A stretch of 9,450 nucleotides of DNA from Reyranella sp. (GCA_030681635.1 JAUXRT010000465.1:1-9450), one strand, 5' to 3'. Shown: positions 1 to 6,510, counted from the stretch's first letter. Notes: generated from the letters alone by a model not told the origin. Numbers and translations are program-made.

Positions 1-697
1 TCTCGTCGGCGACGTACTGCCACAGACGCCACCCGCGGTCCGCCCAGGCGTAGGGTATTTCGGGATTCTCCCGATAGTCGGCCAGCCACAGGTCGCAGCG
101 CGCGAGGACGGAGCCCGGTGTCACGGCCGCTCCCAGACTGAGGCGTCGGCGGCCATATTGCTGGCCATTGGCCCAGGCCGGATGGGTGTAGAGAAGCGGC
201 AGTCGGCCGGTCGCACGCTGGACGGCCAGCACGAATTCCTCGGCCTGGGCGAGCCGCATGGTGTTGGCGGGCTTGCGTTCGTTCGGCTCGAGATCGAGCG
301 CCATGACGGTCGCCGGCCCCGGTTGGCAGGCCGACAGGAAGGCGGCGGCCTGGTCGGCGCCGGAATATTGGCGGGTGCCGAAATGATAGCCGCCCCACAA
401 CAGCCCTGCCGCCTCGGCCTGGCGGCGGCGCGTCGCGTAGGAGGGATCGAACCAGTCGCCGCCTTCGGTCACCTTGTGGATGACGGCCAGGATGTTGCTG
501 CGGCGTACCGCGGCGAAGTCGGTGACGGTGACGTTGTGGCTGATGTCGATGACCGCATCCAGCCCAGGCACCGCGTGGCGGGGCTGCTCGGCTGCTCGGT
601 CGAAACCGGCGCCCTTGGGCGGCGTGCCGCCGCAACCGGCGAGGCTCGGGAGGGACAAACCGGCCAGGCCGACGAACACATTTCGACGTGAGATCAT
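1..697 (-). CDS. GH25 family lysozyme-like lipoprotein (3' end off the window)
   Basis: Likely a peptidoglycan-cleaving muramidase of glycoside hydrolase family 25, anchored in the envelope. The frame is open from ATG at 697 to the window edge, giving 232 residues without a stop. The N-terminus has a twin-arginine-like SRRNVF (residues 3-8) and a lipobox LAGC ending at Cys22, so it looks like a Tat- or Sec-exported lipoprotein. Family landmarks follow in order: IDISH (50-54) with the first acidic residue Asp51, VIHKVTEG (72-79), GGYHFG (102-107), the catalytic-type DLE at Asp135/Glu137, LLYTHPAW (168-175), LWLADY (203-208) and LWQY (225-228). Almost the whole catalytic domain is therefore present, and only the C-terminal tail is missing. 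Gly at position +2 after Cys22 would favour the outer membrane under the usual sorting rule. The RBS is weak (GGAAA about 11 nt upstream). It is divergent from the GMC oxidoreductase gene. The family assignment is firm; lytic activity is inferred. Confidence 0.88.
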   Translation of the reverse strand, partial: MISRRNVFVGLAGLSLPSLAGCGGTPPKGAGFDRAAEQPRHAVPGLDAVIDISHNVTVTDFAAVRRSNILAVIHKVTEGGDWFDPSYATRRRQAEAAGLLWGGYHFGTRQYSGADQAAAFLSACQPGPATVMALDLEPNERKPANTMRLAQAEEFVLAVQRATGRLPLLYTHPAWANGQQYGRRRLSLGAAVTPGSVLARCDLWLADYRENPEIPYAWADRGWRLWQYVADE

Positions 698-778
698 TCA
701 GTCAATATTTCCACAGAACACAGGGACTTGCCACAGTAGCGTCGGCGCGTGTTGGCAGCGACGGTTAATTAACCGACA
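698..778. promoter_or_regulatory. Divergent intergenic region with 14-bp palindrome and candidate promoter
   Basis: This 81-bp gap separates the two divergent genes. A perfect 14-bp palindrome, CGGTTAATTAACCG, lies at 762-775 and stands out as AT-rich in GC-rich surroundings. TTGGCA at 752-757 and GACAAT at 775-780 are 17 bp apart, giving 5/6 and 4/6 matches to the sigma-70 -35 and -10 elements. The palindrome would then fill most of the spacer, a classic operator position. The predicted transcription start would be near 787-788, on the second ATG of the GMC gene. This is inference from pattern matching only. Confidence 0.35.
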
Positions 779-2380
779 ATGGCTGCAATGGATTACGACT
801 ATATCGTTGTCGGCGCCGGTTCGGCCGGCGCCGTCGTCGCCAACAGGCTTTCGGCGAACCCCCGCAACAGCGTGTTGTTGCTGGAGGCGGGCCCCGCCGA
901 TCATCCCTGGACCCGCATTCCGGTCGGCTCTGCCCGGATGATCACCAATCCTGCCGTCAACTGGCTGTACAGCTCGGAGCCCGATGCCAACACCAACGGC
1001 CGCCGCATTCCGGTGCCGCGCGGCCGGATGCTGGGCGGGTCCAGCGCGCTCAACGGCATGGCCTTCGTGCGCGGCCAGGCGCAGGACTTCGATACCTGGG
1101 CACAGATGGGCAACGCGGGCTGGAGCTACGACAGCGTCCTGCCGTTCTTCAAGCGCATGGAGAGCTACCAAGGTGGCGGTGACGATCGCTTTCGTGGCCG
1201 TGACGGGCCGCTCCGCGTCACCAATCCCGAGCCGAACGATCCGTTTTGCGCGACGGTGATCAGGGCCGCCGGCGAGGTCGGGATCGAGCACAATCCCGAC
1301 TACAACGGCGCACGGCAGGACGGCATCGCCATGAGCCAGGCCACGATCGCCTCGGGCCGCCGCATGAGCACGGCCCGATGCTATCTCGACCCAGTGCGCA
1401 ACCGCCCCAATCTTCGTATCGAAACGGGGGCGCTTGCCGAATGTCTCCTGTTTGACGGAACGCGTTGCACGGGTGTGCGCTATTCGGTGAACAGGGAGGG
1501 ACGTGAGGCGGGGGCGGCGCGCGAAGTCATCGTGAGCGGTGGTTCGATCAATTCGCCGCAACTGCTGGAGCTGTCGGGCATCGGCCAGCCAGAGCGCTTG
1601 CAGGCGCTCGGCATAAAAGTGCGCCATGCCTTGCCGGGCGTCGGCGAGAACCTGCGCGAGCACTATGCGCCCCGGACGCGCTGGGCCATCGCTGCCAAGG
1701 GGATCACTTACAACGACACGGCCCGCGGCCTCGGCCTCGTCCGCCAGGCGCTGCGCTATGCCTTCTCCGGACGGGGCCTGCTCGGCAGCGTGGGGGCGCC
1801 GCTGCGCGCCTTCGTCCGCTCGCGCGACGGCCTCGCGGCGCCCGACCTTCTGTTGGGCTGGGTGCCGATGTTCACCGAGCCCGGCCCCAAGGGGCCGAAG
1901 ATTTCCCGGCAATCGGGCGTCACCTGCTACGCGCACCCGATGCGGCCGGAGAGCAGGGGCCACATCCACGTCGTTTCGTCCGATCCGAGGAAGCCGCCGG
2001 CGATCAACTTCAACTTTCTATCGTCGCCGGTCGACGCCGCTCTCACCGTGCGCGCCATCCGCATCGCCCGCGCCATCATGACCGCGCCCGCGATGGCGCC
2101 GCTGCGGGTGAGCGAGATCGCCCCCGGCACGGACCGCAACACCGACGACGAGATACTGGATTGGGTTAAAGCCGCGGCGGAGACGACCTACCACCCGGTT
2201 GGCACCTGCAAGATGGGCTCCGACGCGATGGCCGTCGTCGATGCCCAGCTTCGCGTCCATGGCATCGATGGCCTCAGGGTCGCCGACGCCTCGATCATGC
2301 CGACACTGACTTCCGGCAACACCAACGCGCCCTCGATCATGATCGGCGAGAAGGCGGCGGACATGGTGCTGCGGGGATAG
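779..2380 (+). CDS. GMC family FAD-dependent oxidoreductase (choline dehydrogenase-like)
   Basis: A flavoenzyme of the glucose-methanol-choline family, which oxidises alcohols to aldehydes with bound FAD. The Rossmann motif VGAGSAG carries Gly12/14/17, and Glu36 ends the second strand (LLLEAG). GMC signature 1 is at about 82-105 (starts GRMLGGSSALNG). Signature 2, GSINSPQLLELSGIG, is at 255-269. The active-site pair is His472 in YHPVGTCKMG and Asn516 in SGNTNAP. Their 44-residue spacing matches the His/Asn pair of choline oxidase (466/510). At 533 aa the length is normal for bacterial BetA-like proteins. No signal peptide is seen, so it is probably cytoplasmic. The start could be 779 or 788: neither has a Shine-Dalgarno, an in-frame TAA at 770-772 blocks anything further upstream, and the shorter form (MDYDYIVVGAG) is more typical of the family. 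The substrate cannot be read from sequence and nothing nearby suggests glycine betaine synthesis, so a betA name is not justified. It is convergent with the binding-protein gene 25 bp away. Confidence 0.94.
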   Translation: MAAMDYDYIVVGAGSAGAVVANRLSANPRNSVLLLEAGPADHPWTRIPVGSARMITNPAVNWLYSSEPDANTNGRRIPVPRGRMLGGSSALNGMAFVRGQAQDFDTWAQMGNAGWSYDSVLPFFKRMESYQGGGDDRFRGRDGPLRVTNPEPNDPFCATVIRAAGEVGIEHNPDYNGARQDGIAMSQATIASGRRMSTARCYLDPVRNRPNLRIETGALAECLLFDGTRCTGVRYSVNREGREAGAAREVIVSGGSINSPQLLELSGIGQPERLQALGIKVRHALPGVGENLREHYAPRTRWAIAAKGITYNDTARGLGLVRQALRYAFSGRGLLGSVGAPLRAFVRSRDGLAAPDLLLGWVPMFTEPGPKGPKISRQSGVTCYAHPMRPESRGHIHVVSSDPRKPPAINFNFLSSPVDAALTVRAIRIARAIMTAPAMAPLRVSEIAPGTDRNTDDEILDWVKAAAETTYHPVGTCKMGSDAMAVVDAQLRVHGIDGLRVADASIMPTLTSGNTNAPSIMIGEKAADMVLRG

Positions 2381-2405
2381 CCGCCGACCAGTCCACCGGT
2401 TCCCT

Positions 2406-3611
2406 CTATTTCTTGGTCACCAGCGGGCAGCCGCCTTCCTCCAGAGGCCGGAAAGCCTCGTTGCCCGGCACCGTGGCGACCATCTTCACCAGATCCCAGG
2501 CGCCCTTCGACTCCTCGGGTGTCTTGGCCTGCATCAGGTACATGTCGCGGATGACGCGCCCGTCCTCGCGAACGCGGCCGTTCTTGGTCATGAAGTCGTT
2601 GATCGGCAGCTTCTTCATCTGGGCCATGACCGCCTTGGCCTCGTCGGTGCCGGCGGCCTGAACCGCCTTCAGGTAGTGCATCACGGCGCCGTAGGTTCCG
2701 GCCTGGATGAAGGAGGGCGGCCGGCCCCGCTCCTTGGTGAAGCGGTCGGTGAAGGTGCGCGCCTCCGGAGTCATGTCGTAGTAGAACGGGCTCGAGATCA
2801 TCGTGCCCTGGGCGATCTTGAGCCCGATGCCGTGGATGTCGGGGAACTGCGCCAACGGTGCGCTGACCCGCATGTTCTTCATCAGGCCGAATTCGGACGC
2901 CTGCTTGATGCCGGTAACAATGTCGTTGCCGCCATTGGCGAACATCAGCCCCTTGGCCTTGGAGGCCTGTGCCTGCAGGACATAGGAGGAGAAGTCCGCC
3001 GTGTTCAGCGGATGGCGCACCGAGCCCAGCACCTTGCCGCCGGCCGCCTTGATGAAGTTGGTGGCGTCCGCTTCCACCGCCAGGCCGAAGGCGTAGTCCA
3101 CCGTGATGAAGAACCAGGTATCGCCGCCCATCTTGCTCAGCGCATTGACGATTGTCTTGCCCTGGCCGTAGGTGTCGTAGATCCAGTGGATGCTGTGCGA
3201 GCTGCAGGATTTGCCGGTGAGCTCCGAGGTCGCCGCCGCGGTCGGCATGACGATGCGGTTCTTTTCCTCCGCCACTCTCACGAGTGCCAGCGCCAGCGCC
3301 GAGTTGGGAATACCGATGATCATGTCGACGTTCTCGTCGTCGTACCAACGCTTGGCGATGCCGGCGCCGACATCGACCTTGTTCTGGAAATCGGAGGTCA
3401 CCAGCTCGATCGGCTTGCCGAGCACCGAGCCGCCGAAATCAGCGATGGCGAACTTGACCGAGGCGACGTCGCCTGGGCCGGTGTTGTCGGCGTAGAGGCC
3501 GGACATGTCGTCCAGCACGCCGATCTTCACCGCGTTGTTCTGGGCCAGCGCCGTGACGCTGAGCAGACAGCAGGACAGCAACGCCGCGGCGGCGGTTTTC
3601 ACGCATCGCAT
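2406..3611 (-). CDS. Branched-chain amino acid-type ABC transporter substrate-binding protein
   Basis: A periplasmic ligand-binding protein of the LivK-like type I fold (Peripla_BP_6 family), which delivers a small solute to an ABC importer. The product is 401 aa. It has a Sec signal peptide: basic start MRCVK, hydrophobic run to about residue 22, and an ALA-Q cleavage site after Ala23. The mature protein opens with VKIGVLDDMSGLYAD (28-42), typical of the family's first strand and ligand loop. IIGIPNS (98-104), RIVMPTAAATSELTG (119-133) and FFITVDYAFG (167-176) follow as the usual core blocks. Cys136 and Cys395 could form a disulfide. The start is set by GGAGG at 3617-3621, five bases before ATG 3611. 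The upstream in-frame ATG at 3623 overlaps that RBS and is less likely. No permease or ATPase gene is adjacent, so it is an orphan here. The ligand is unknown: relatives bind amino acids, amides, urea or aromatic acids. Confidence 0.93.
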   Translation of the reverse strand: MRCVKTAAAALLSCCLLSVTALAQNNAVKIGVLDDMSGLYADNTGPGDVASVKFAIADFGGSVLGKPIELVTSDFQNKVDVGAGIAKRWYDDENVDMIIGIPNSALALALVRVAEEKNRIVMPTAAATSELTGKSCSSHSIHWIYDTYGQGKTIVNALSKMGGDTWFFITVDYAFGLAVEADATNFIKAAGGKVLGSVRHPLNTADFSSYVLQAQASKAKGLMFANGGNDIVTGIKQASEFGLMKNMRVSAPLAQFPDIHGIGLKIAQGTMISSPFYYDMTPEARTFTDRFTKERGRPPSFIQAGTYGAVMHYLKAVQAAGTDEAKAVMAQMKKLPINDFMTKNGRVREDGRVIRDMYLMQAKTPEESKGAWDLVKMVATVPGNEAFRPLEEGGCPLVTKK

Positions 3612-3631
3612 CGTTTCCTCCATGTCGAAAT

Positions 3632-3644
3632 TATTGCGGCAATA
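3632..3644. promoter_or_regulatory. 13-bp dyad upstream of the binding-protein gene (candidate operator)
   Basis: TATTGCGGCAATA is a perfect 6+1+6 inverted repeat, 20 bases upstream of ATG 3611 and just before its ribosome binding site. It lies in the 102-bp gap (3612-3713) after the 120-aa protein gene. The position suits a repressor site for the binding-protein gene. No clear -35/-10 pair or terminator was seen in this gap, and the regulator is unknown. Confidence 0.3.
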
Positions 3645-3713
3645 CTCGCCGATGCGCCCGAATGAACCCTGAGAGCAGCAGGAACGCTACCATCTTGTCG
3701 GATTTCGAGGAAG

Positions 3714-4076
3714 TCATCGGCGGCAGGTAACGGTCGTGGTCTTCCACATCTCGAAGCCGTCCAGCGGTTCCTCCGGCTCGTCGATCTCGCCCGTGGCGCT
3801 GATCCGGGCGCCCTTGGCGCAGGAGGACGGCGGGGTCGTCACGACGATGATGATGATCCGGCAGCCGCGATAGGGGCGAACATCGACCGCATATTGCGTC
3901 GCGTTCTTTCCCTTCCAGACCTCGAGAATCGTGCCGTCGATCGTCAGGACCTGCTTGCGGACGCAACCTGACGGTTGCGCCTGCCCGACCGACGCGCCGG
4001 CGACGAAGACGGCCATGACCGCGGCGCAAGCGGCAAATCCGGCGGCAGCGACAGCCCTGATCTTCATGACAGGCAT
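3714..4076 (-). CDS. Small exported four-cysteine protein B (unknown function)
   Basis: I do not recognise a named family. The product is 120 aa, with a Sec-type signal peptide (MPVMKIR, hydrophobic segment to about residue 29, likely cleavage near GQA-Q at 33) and a mature part of about 87 residues. The mature part has four cysteines, Cys38, 72, 86 and 118, enough for two disulfides in an oxidising compartment. Alternating short beta-like segments (LTIDGTILEV, CRIIIIVV, ARISATGEI) suggest a small beta-barrel, possibly OB-like; this is inference. It is a clear paralogue of the next gene upstream in the transcript: both share GC, GC, C-x-KG-x-R-x-x-ATG-x-I and a final Cys exactly 32 residues after the third. 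The start is supported by GGAGA seven to eleven bases before ATG 4076. A longer open frame running to 4295 is rejected because it crosses the neighbouring gene and lacks this RBS. It is last in the protease cluster. Confidence 0.8.
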   Translation of the reverse strand: MPVMKIRAVAAAGFAACAAVMAVFVAGASVGQAQPSGCVRKQVLTIDGTILEVWKGKNATQYAVDVRPYRGCRIIIIVVTTPPSSCAKGARISATGEIDEPEEPLDGFEMWKTTTVTCRR

Positions 4077-4110
4077 CGCAATTCTCCGTCTGGTCGATTC
4101 GGCCGCCGCG

Positions 4111-4455
4111 CTATTGGCAGGAGAGGCGCGTGGCCAGAAGCATGTACTGGCCGTCGGCAAGCACGAGACTGCGCCCGATGCGTCCGGTGGCGGTGAAGCG
4201 CCGGCCCTTCTGGCAGGCTGCCGGCAGAGCGCCCTCGAAGCCGATGATCCTGATCTCACAGCCCGGGAACGGGACGATCCTGGTCTCGAGTTCATCGCTC
4301 TTGACGTCGACGCTCTGGATCTGCCCGCTCACGGTGACATCCCGCCCGAAGGGGCAGCCTTGAGCCGCAGCAGGCCTGGGTGCCAACGACAGGGCGACCA
4401 GCATTCCGAGCAGGATGGCAGGACGGCTCGGCGTGGGGCTAAAGCGTGACATCAT
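4111..4455 (-). CDS. Small exported four-cysteine protein A (unknown function)
   Basis: No named family recognised. The product is 114 aa from ATG 4455 or 113 aa from ATG 4452. The signal peptide has a hydrophobic stretch at about 13-25, with APRPAAA-Q cleavage after Ala31, leaving about 83 mature residues. The cysteines are Cys34, 66, 81 and 113. Alignment to the neighbour B gives cysteine spacings of 32/34, 15/14 and 32/32, with a shared C-x-KG-x-R-x-x-ATG-x-I block (81-93) and a shared DG (101-102). The two are therefore tandem duplicates with low overall identity. Its start codon lies inside the end of the protease gene (17-bp overlap) and has no good Shine-Dalgarno, so translational coupling to the protease is likely. 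It could be an inhibitor, folding helper or substrate-binding partner of the protease, or an unrelated envelope protein; the sequence does not decide. Confidence 0.8.
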   Translation of the reverse strand: MMSRFSPTPSRPAILLGMLVALSLAPRPAAAQGCPFGRDVTVSGQIQSVDVKSDELETRIVPFPGCEIRIIGFEGALPAACQKGRRFTATGRIGRSLVLADGQYMLLATRLSCQ

Positions 4456-6223
4456 AGGCCGGCGCCTGGTGAATCTTGAGCGTTCCCGGCGGCGGATTGG
4501 GCCAGCGCCGGGCCTTGATGTCGAACCGCACCTTCGCCGTCTTGCCCTTGAAGGCTTCGAGCGGCTTCAGGGGAATGCGCACCTCGAGGCGGTGGCGCAC
4601 GAAGTCGGCTTTGTCCGAGCGCACCACGGCCAGGGCGCCGCCCAGCGTCTTGCCGTCCGCTGGATCCAGCAGGTCGACGGCGATGCCCCAGCTGAGGCTT
4701 TCCATGCAGCAGCGGGTGACGGCGAACTTCACGACGAGGTTTCCATCGTCGATGAGGTGCGAGACTTCCTCGATCTTGGTCGGCCCGACCAGATCATCCA
4801 GCTTGGCGAGCAACGCCGGGTCGGGAATGCCCCAGCGCGAGCGCTCGTGTGGCGCTACGCCGGACGCGAAGCGGGTGAAATTCGATGACCGAGCGATCAG
4901 GTTCTTGAAATTGTAGCCGACCTGGGTGGCGTACATCGCTGTGATGAAGGGCGAGGAGAACGACGTGCCGTTGGTTCGCTTGCCGTCGATCAGGAGCTGG
5001 CCAGGGCCCAGGACATGCGGCGTCAGCCGTCCGTCGGGCGCGGAGCCGACGTTGGAGAAGGGGGAGGGCGCAAAGCGGCCACCGGCGGCCTTGCCGAACG
5101 AACCGACGAACGTGACGAAGGGGTTCTCACGAAACAGGTACGCGTTGGCCGTCTGCAGCCCGTTGAAGTCGCCAGCGACGCCCAGGGGATAGGCGTTGAT
5201 CCGCATGAACACGCCACCCGCCGGTCCGGCGAGCCGCTTGACACGGATCGCGGCGTCGACCGGCTGGCTATAGGCATGGTTCAGGACGATGAGGCCCTTG
5301 GCCTTGTCTTTGGGATCGACGCGTCCCGAATAGAAGACTCGATCGCCCGCGCCGACGATCTGCAGCTCGTAGTCGGCATCGGGTTGGGCGCCGGCATCCC
5401 AGGTCAACACGGTGCGGAACTGGCCCGCCCGCAGCTTGAGGCGCAAGCTGTCGACATCGCGCCCCGGGGCCGCCGCGTCGTGAAAGTCGACGTAGCCGTT
5501 GTTGTTGCGGTCGGCCGTGACGAAAGAGTGGACGTCTTGTCGGTTGTTGCCGGCGGCGATGAAGGCAAACGCTTCCTGCTGCGGCAGGTACAAGCGCAGG
5601 TACTTCGAAACCTCGTCCTCTTCCTGGGAGAGGATCTGAAACTCCCTCGGGTAAGAGAGGCTGATGTTGGACAACACGACGCCCTGCGTCCCGGCATGGA
5701 GTAGTGCTGTTGCCATCCGGCCGAGCCCGCCAGAAGTATAGAGAAGGATCTGCACGTCGGGCGCGACGGCACGGACCACCCGATAGACCCAGTAGCCGTG
5801 ATCGGAGTCCCATGGTCCGGCATAGGCGGCATCGGCTACCGGCATGTCGCCGTGCGTCGCGCCGGGGCGCATCACGCTGGTCAGGGCCTTTTCGTGCGGG
5901 AGTGCCTCCAGCCGTTCGCGAATGCCGTGGAAGCCGGCGTCGATGATCGCGATCTTGCCGCCCGGCAGCCGAGCCGCCACGACGGGTTGGCCGAGCCCCA
6001 TGATCGTCCGAGCTTCGTTGATGTCGATGCCCTGGGCCGCCGGCGCGTGGGACACCGTGCGTTCGGCGGCACCGGGCGGCGTCAGCACCAGTGGCGGAAT
6101 CTTGCGCTGCGCTTCCTCAATGAAGCGCTGGCGATACGATGCTTCCCATTGCGCTTGAGCACCGGCCAGCGGCAAGACTGTCAGGGCGATGGTGACGGTC
6201 GCAGCGAGTCGGCGCAATGTCAT
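4439..6223 (-). CDS. Secreted subtilisin-like serine protease (S8 family), atypical
   Basis: A probable exported endopeptidase of 594 aa. The signal peptide is MTLRR, a hydrophobic segment to about residue 21, then AQA-Q cleavage after Ala24. The subtilase triad is visible: Asp95 in KIAIIDAG, His142 in DHGYW, and Ser421 in NGTSFSSP. The oxyanion-type Asn226 is in AFAFIAAGNN. The His motif reads HGY rather than the usual HGT. Only about 65 residues lie between the signal peptide and the Asp strand, so no full I9-type propeptide is evident. Asn226 and Ser421 are 195 residues apart. The insert contains a textbook EF-hand-like loop (238-249, DRNNNGYVDFHD) and then a beta-rich stretch (about 260-335). 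A C-terminal domain of about 110 residues (485-594) follows, with adjacent Cys505/506. The start at 6223 is chosen for the signal peptide; its RBS is weak, and the 50 extra residues upstream look non-coding. It is first in a cluster with two small secreted proteins. Confidence 0.87.
   Translation of the reverse strand: MTLRRLAATVTIALTVLPLAGAQAQWEASYRQRFIEEAQRKIPPLVLTPPGAAERTVSHAPAAQGIDINEARTIMGLGQPVVAARLPGGKIAIIDAGFHGIRERLEALPHEKALTSVMRPGATHGDMPVADAAYAGPWDSDHGYWVYRVVRAVAPDVQILLYTSGGLGRMATALLHAGTQGVVLSNISLSYPREFQILSQEEDEVSKYLRLYLPQQEAFAFIAAGNNRQDVHSFVTADRNNNGYVDFHDAAAPGRDVDSLRLKLRAGQFRTVLTWDAGAQPDADYELQIVGAGDRVFYSGRVDPKDKAKGLIVLNHAYSQPVDAAIRVKRLAGPAGGVFMRINAYPLGVAGDFNGLQTANAYLFRENPFVTFVGSFGKAAGGRFAPSPFSNVGSAPDGRLTPHVLGPGQLLIDGKRTNGTSFSSPFITAMYATQVGYNFKNLIARSSNFTRFASGVAPHERSRWGIPDPALLAKLDDLVGPTKIEEVSHLIDDGNLVVKFAVTRCCMESLSWGIAVDLLDPADGKTLGGALAVVRSDKADFVRHRLEVRIPLKPLEAFKGKTAKVRFDIKARRWPNPPPGTLKIHQAPAYDVTL
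5477..5512 (-). other. EF-hand-like calcium loop inside the protease insert
   Basis: Residues 238-249 of the protease fit the 12-position EF-hand/dockerin-type loop: Asp1, Asn3, Asn5, Gly6, Val8, Asp9 and Asp12 all match the metal-binding consensus. Subtilases often need calcium for stability, so a structural Ca2+ site is a reasonable inference. Only one loop is visible, with no clear flanking helices, so a dockerin-like or standalone calcium loop is more likely than a paired EF-hand. Confidence 0.65.
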
Positions 6224-6510
6224 GGGATCAGCGCAGACAGAACGTGCGCGACAAGCGCCGCGCCATTGTGAAACGTTGGCATCGCGGACACCCCAAGGCG
6301 CCTCCCCAGGCACCCTTCCCGACAGGAAGGCTAGACCCCGGCAAATCGGCCGGCAATGGCTGTGGGCCGGCACCCGTCAAATCGGAATGATTTCAAGAAG
6401 CAACGGGCGACTTCACGCTGAGGACATCGGCAACTGCTTCCAGGCAGGGCGAGAGGGGCTTGGCGGACAGGGTGCGCTATAGTCCCGGCAAGAAGCAAAG
6501 GGGGGCCGGG
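6224..6510. promoter_or_regulatory. 287-bp divergent intergenic region (protease / amidohydrolase)
   Basis: No credible gene is seen here. It should hold the promoters of two divergent units. TATAGT at 6478-6483 is a good -10-like element for the amidohydrolase, but no convincing -35 is correctly spaced from it. Other structure: a 6-bp stem with 5-base loop (CCTTCC/GGAAGG, 6314-6330), two GCCGGC copies able to pair (6349-6354 and 6366-6371), and a direct repeat CAAATCGG at 6342-6349 and 6378-6385 (36 bp apart). The hairpins fall where the protease 5' leader could be. Functions are not established. Confidence 0.4.

Noticed and set aside
698..760. Possible sigma-54 promoter (TGGCAAG) on the minus strand upstream of the GH25 gene
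   Set aside because: The -24-like half is fair, but the expected GC dinucleotide at -12 is missing.
698..1969. 423-codon open frame on the minus strand opposite the GMC oxidoreductase gene
   Set aside because: It mirrors the GMC gene, has Arg/Ala/His-rich composition without domain motifs, and the plus-strand protein has full GMC signatures. This is a GC-rich shadow.
2381..2405. Bidirectional terminator between the GMC and binding-protein genes
   Set aside because: Only a short ACCGGT palindrome is present; no stable stem or T-run was found in the 25 bp.
2188..3348. 386-codon minus-strand frame overlapping the binding-protein gene
   Set aside because: Gly/Arg/His-rich translation in another frame of the same strand. 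The overlapping frame has a signal peptide, an RBS and family motifs.
2676..3665. 329-codon plus-strand frame antisense to the binding-protein gene
   Set aside because: Composition is typical of a shadow frame (repeated VG, HR, GD) with no recognisable fold or RBS.
3714..4295. Longer 193-codon version of four-cysteine protein B
   Set aside because: The extra 73 residues are low-complexity Arg/Ser/Ala and overlap the gene for protein A. The internal ATG at 4076 has an RBS and a signal peptide.
5015..5704. 229-codon plus-strand frame antisense to the protease
   Set aside because: It lies wholly within a protease gene that has catalytic motifs; no RBS or motif supports it.
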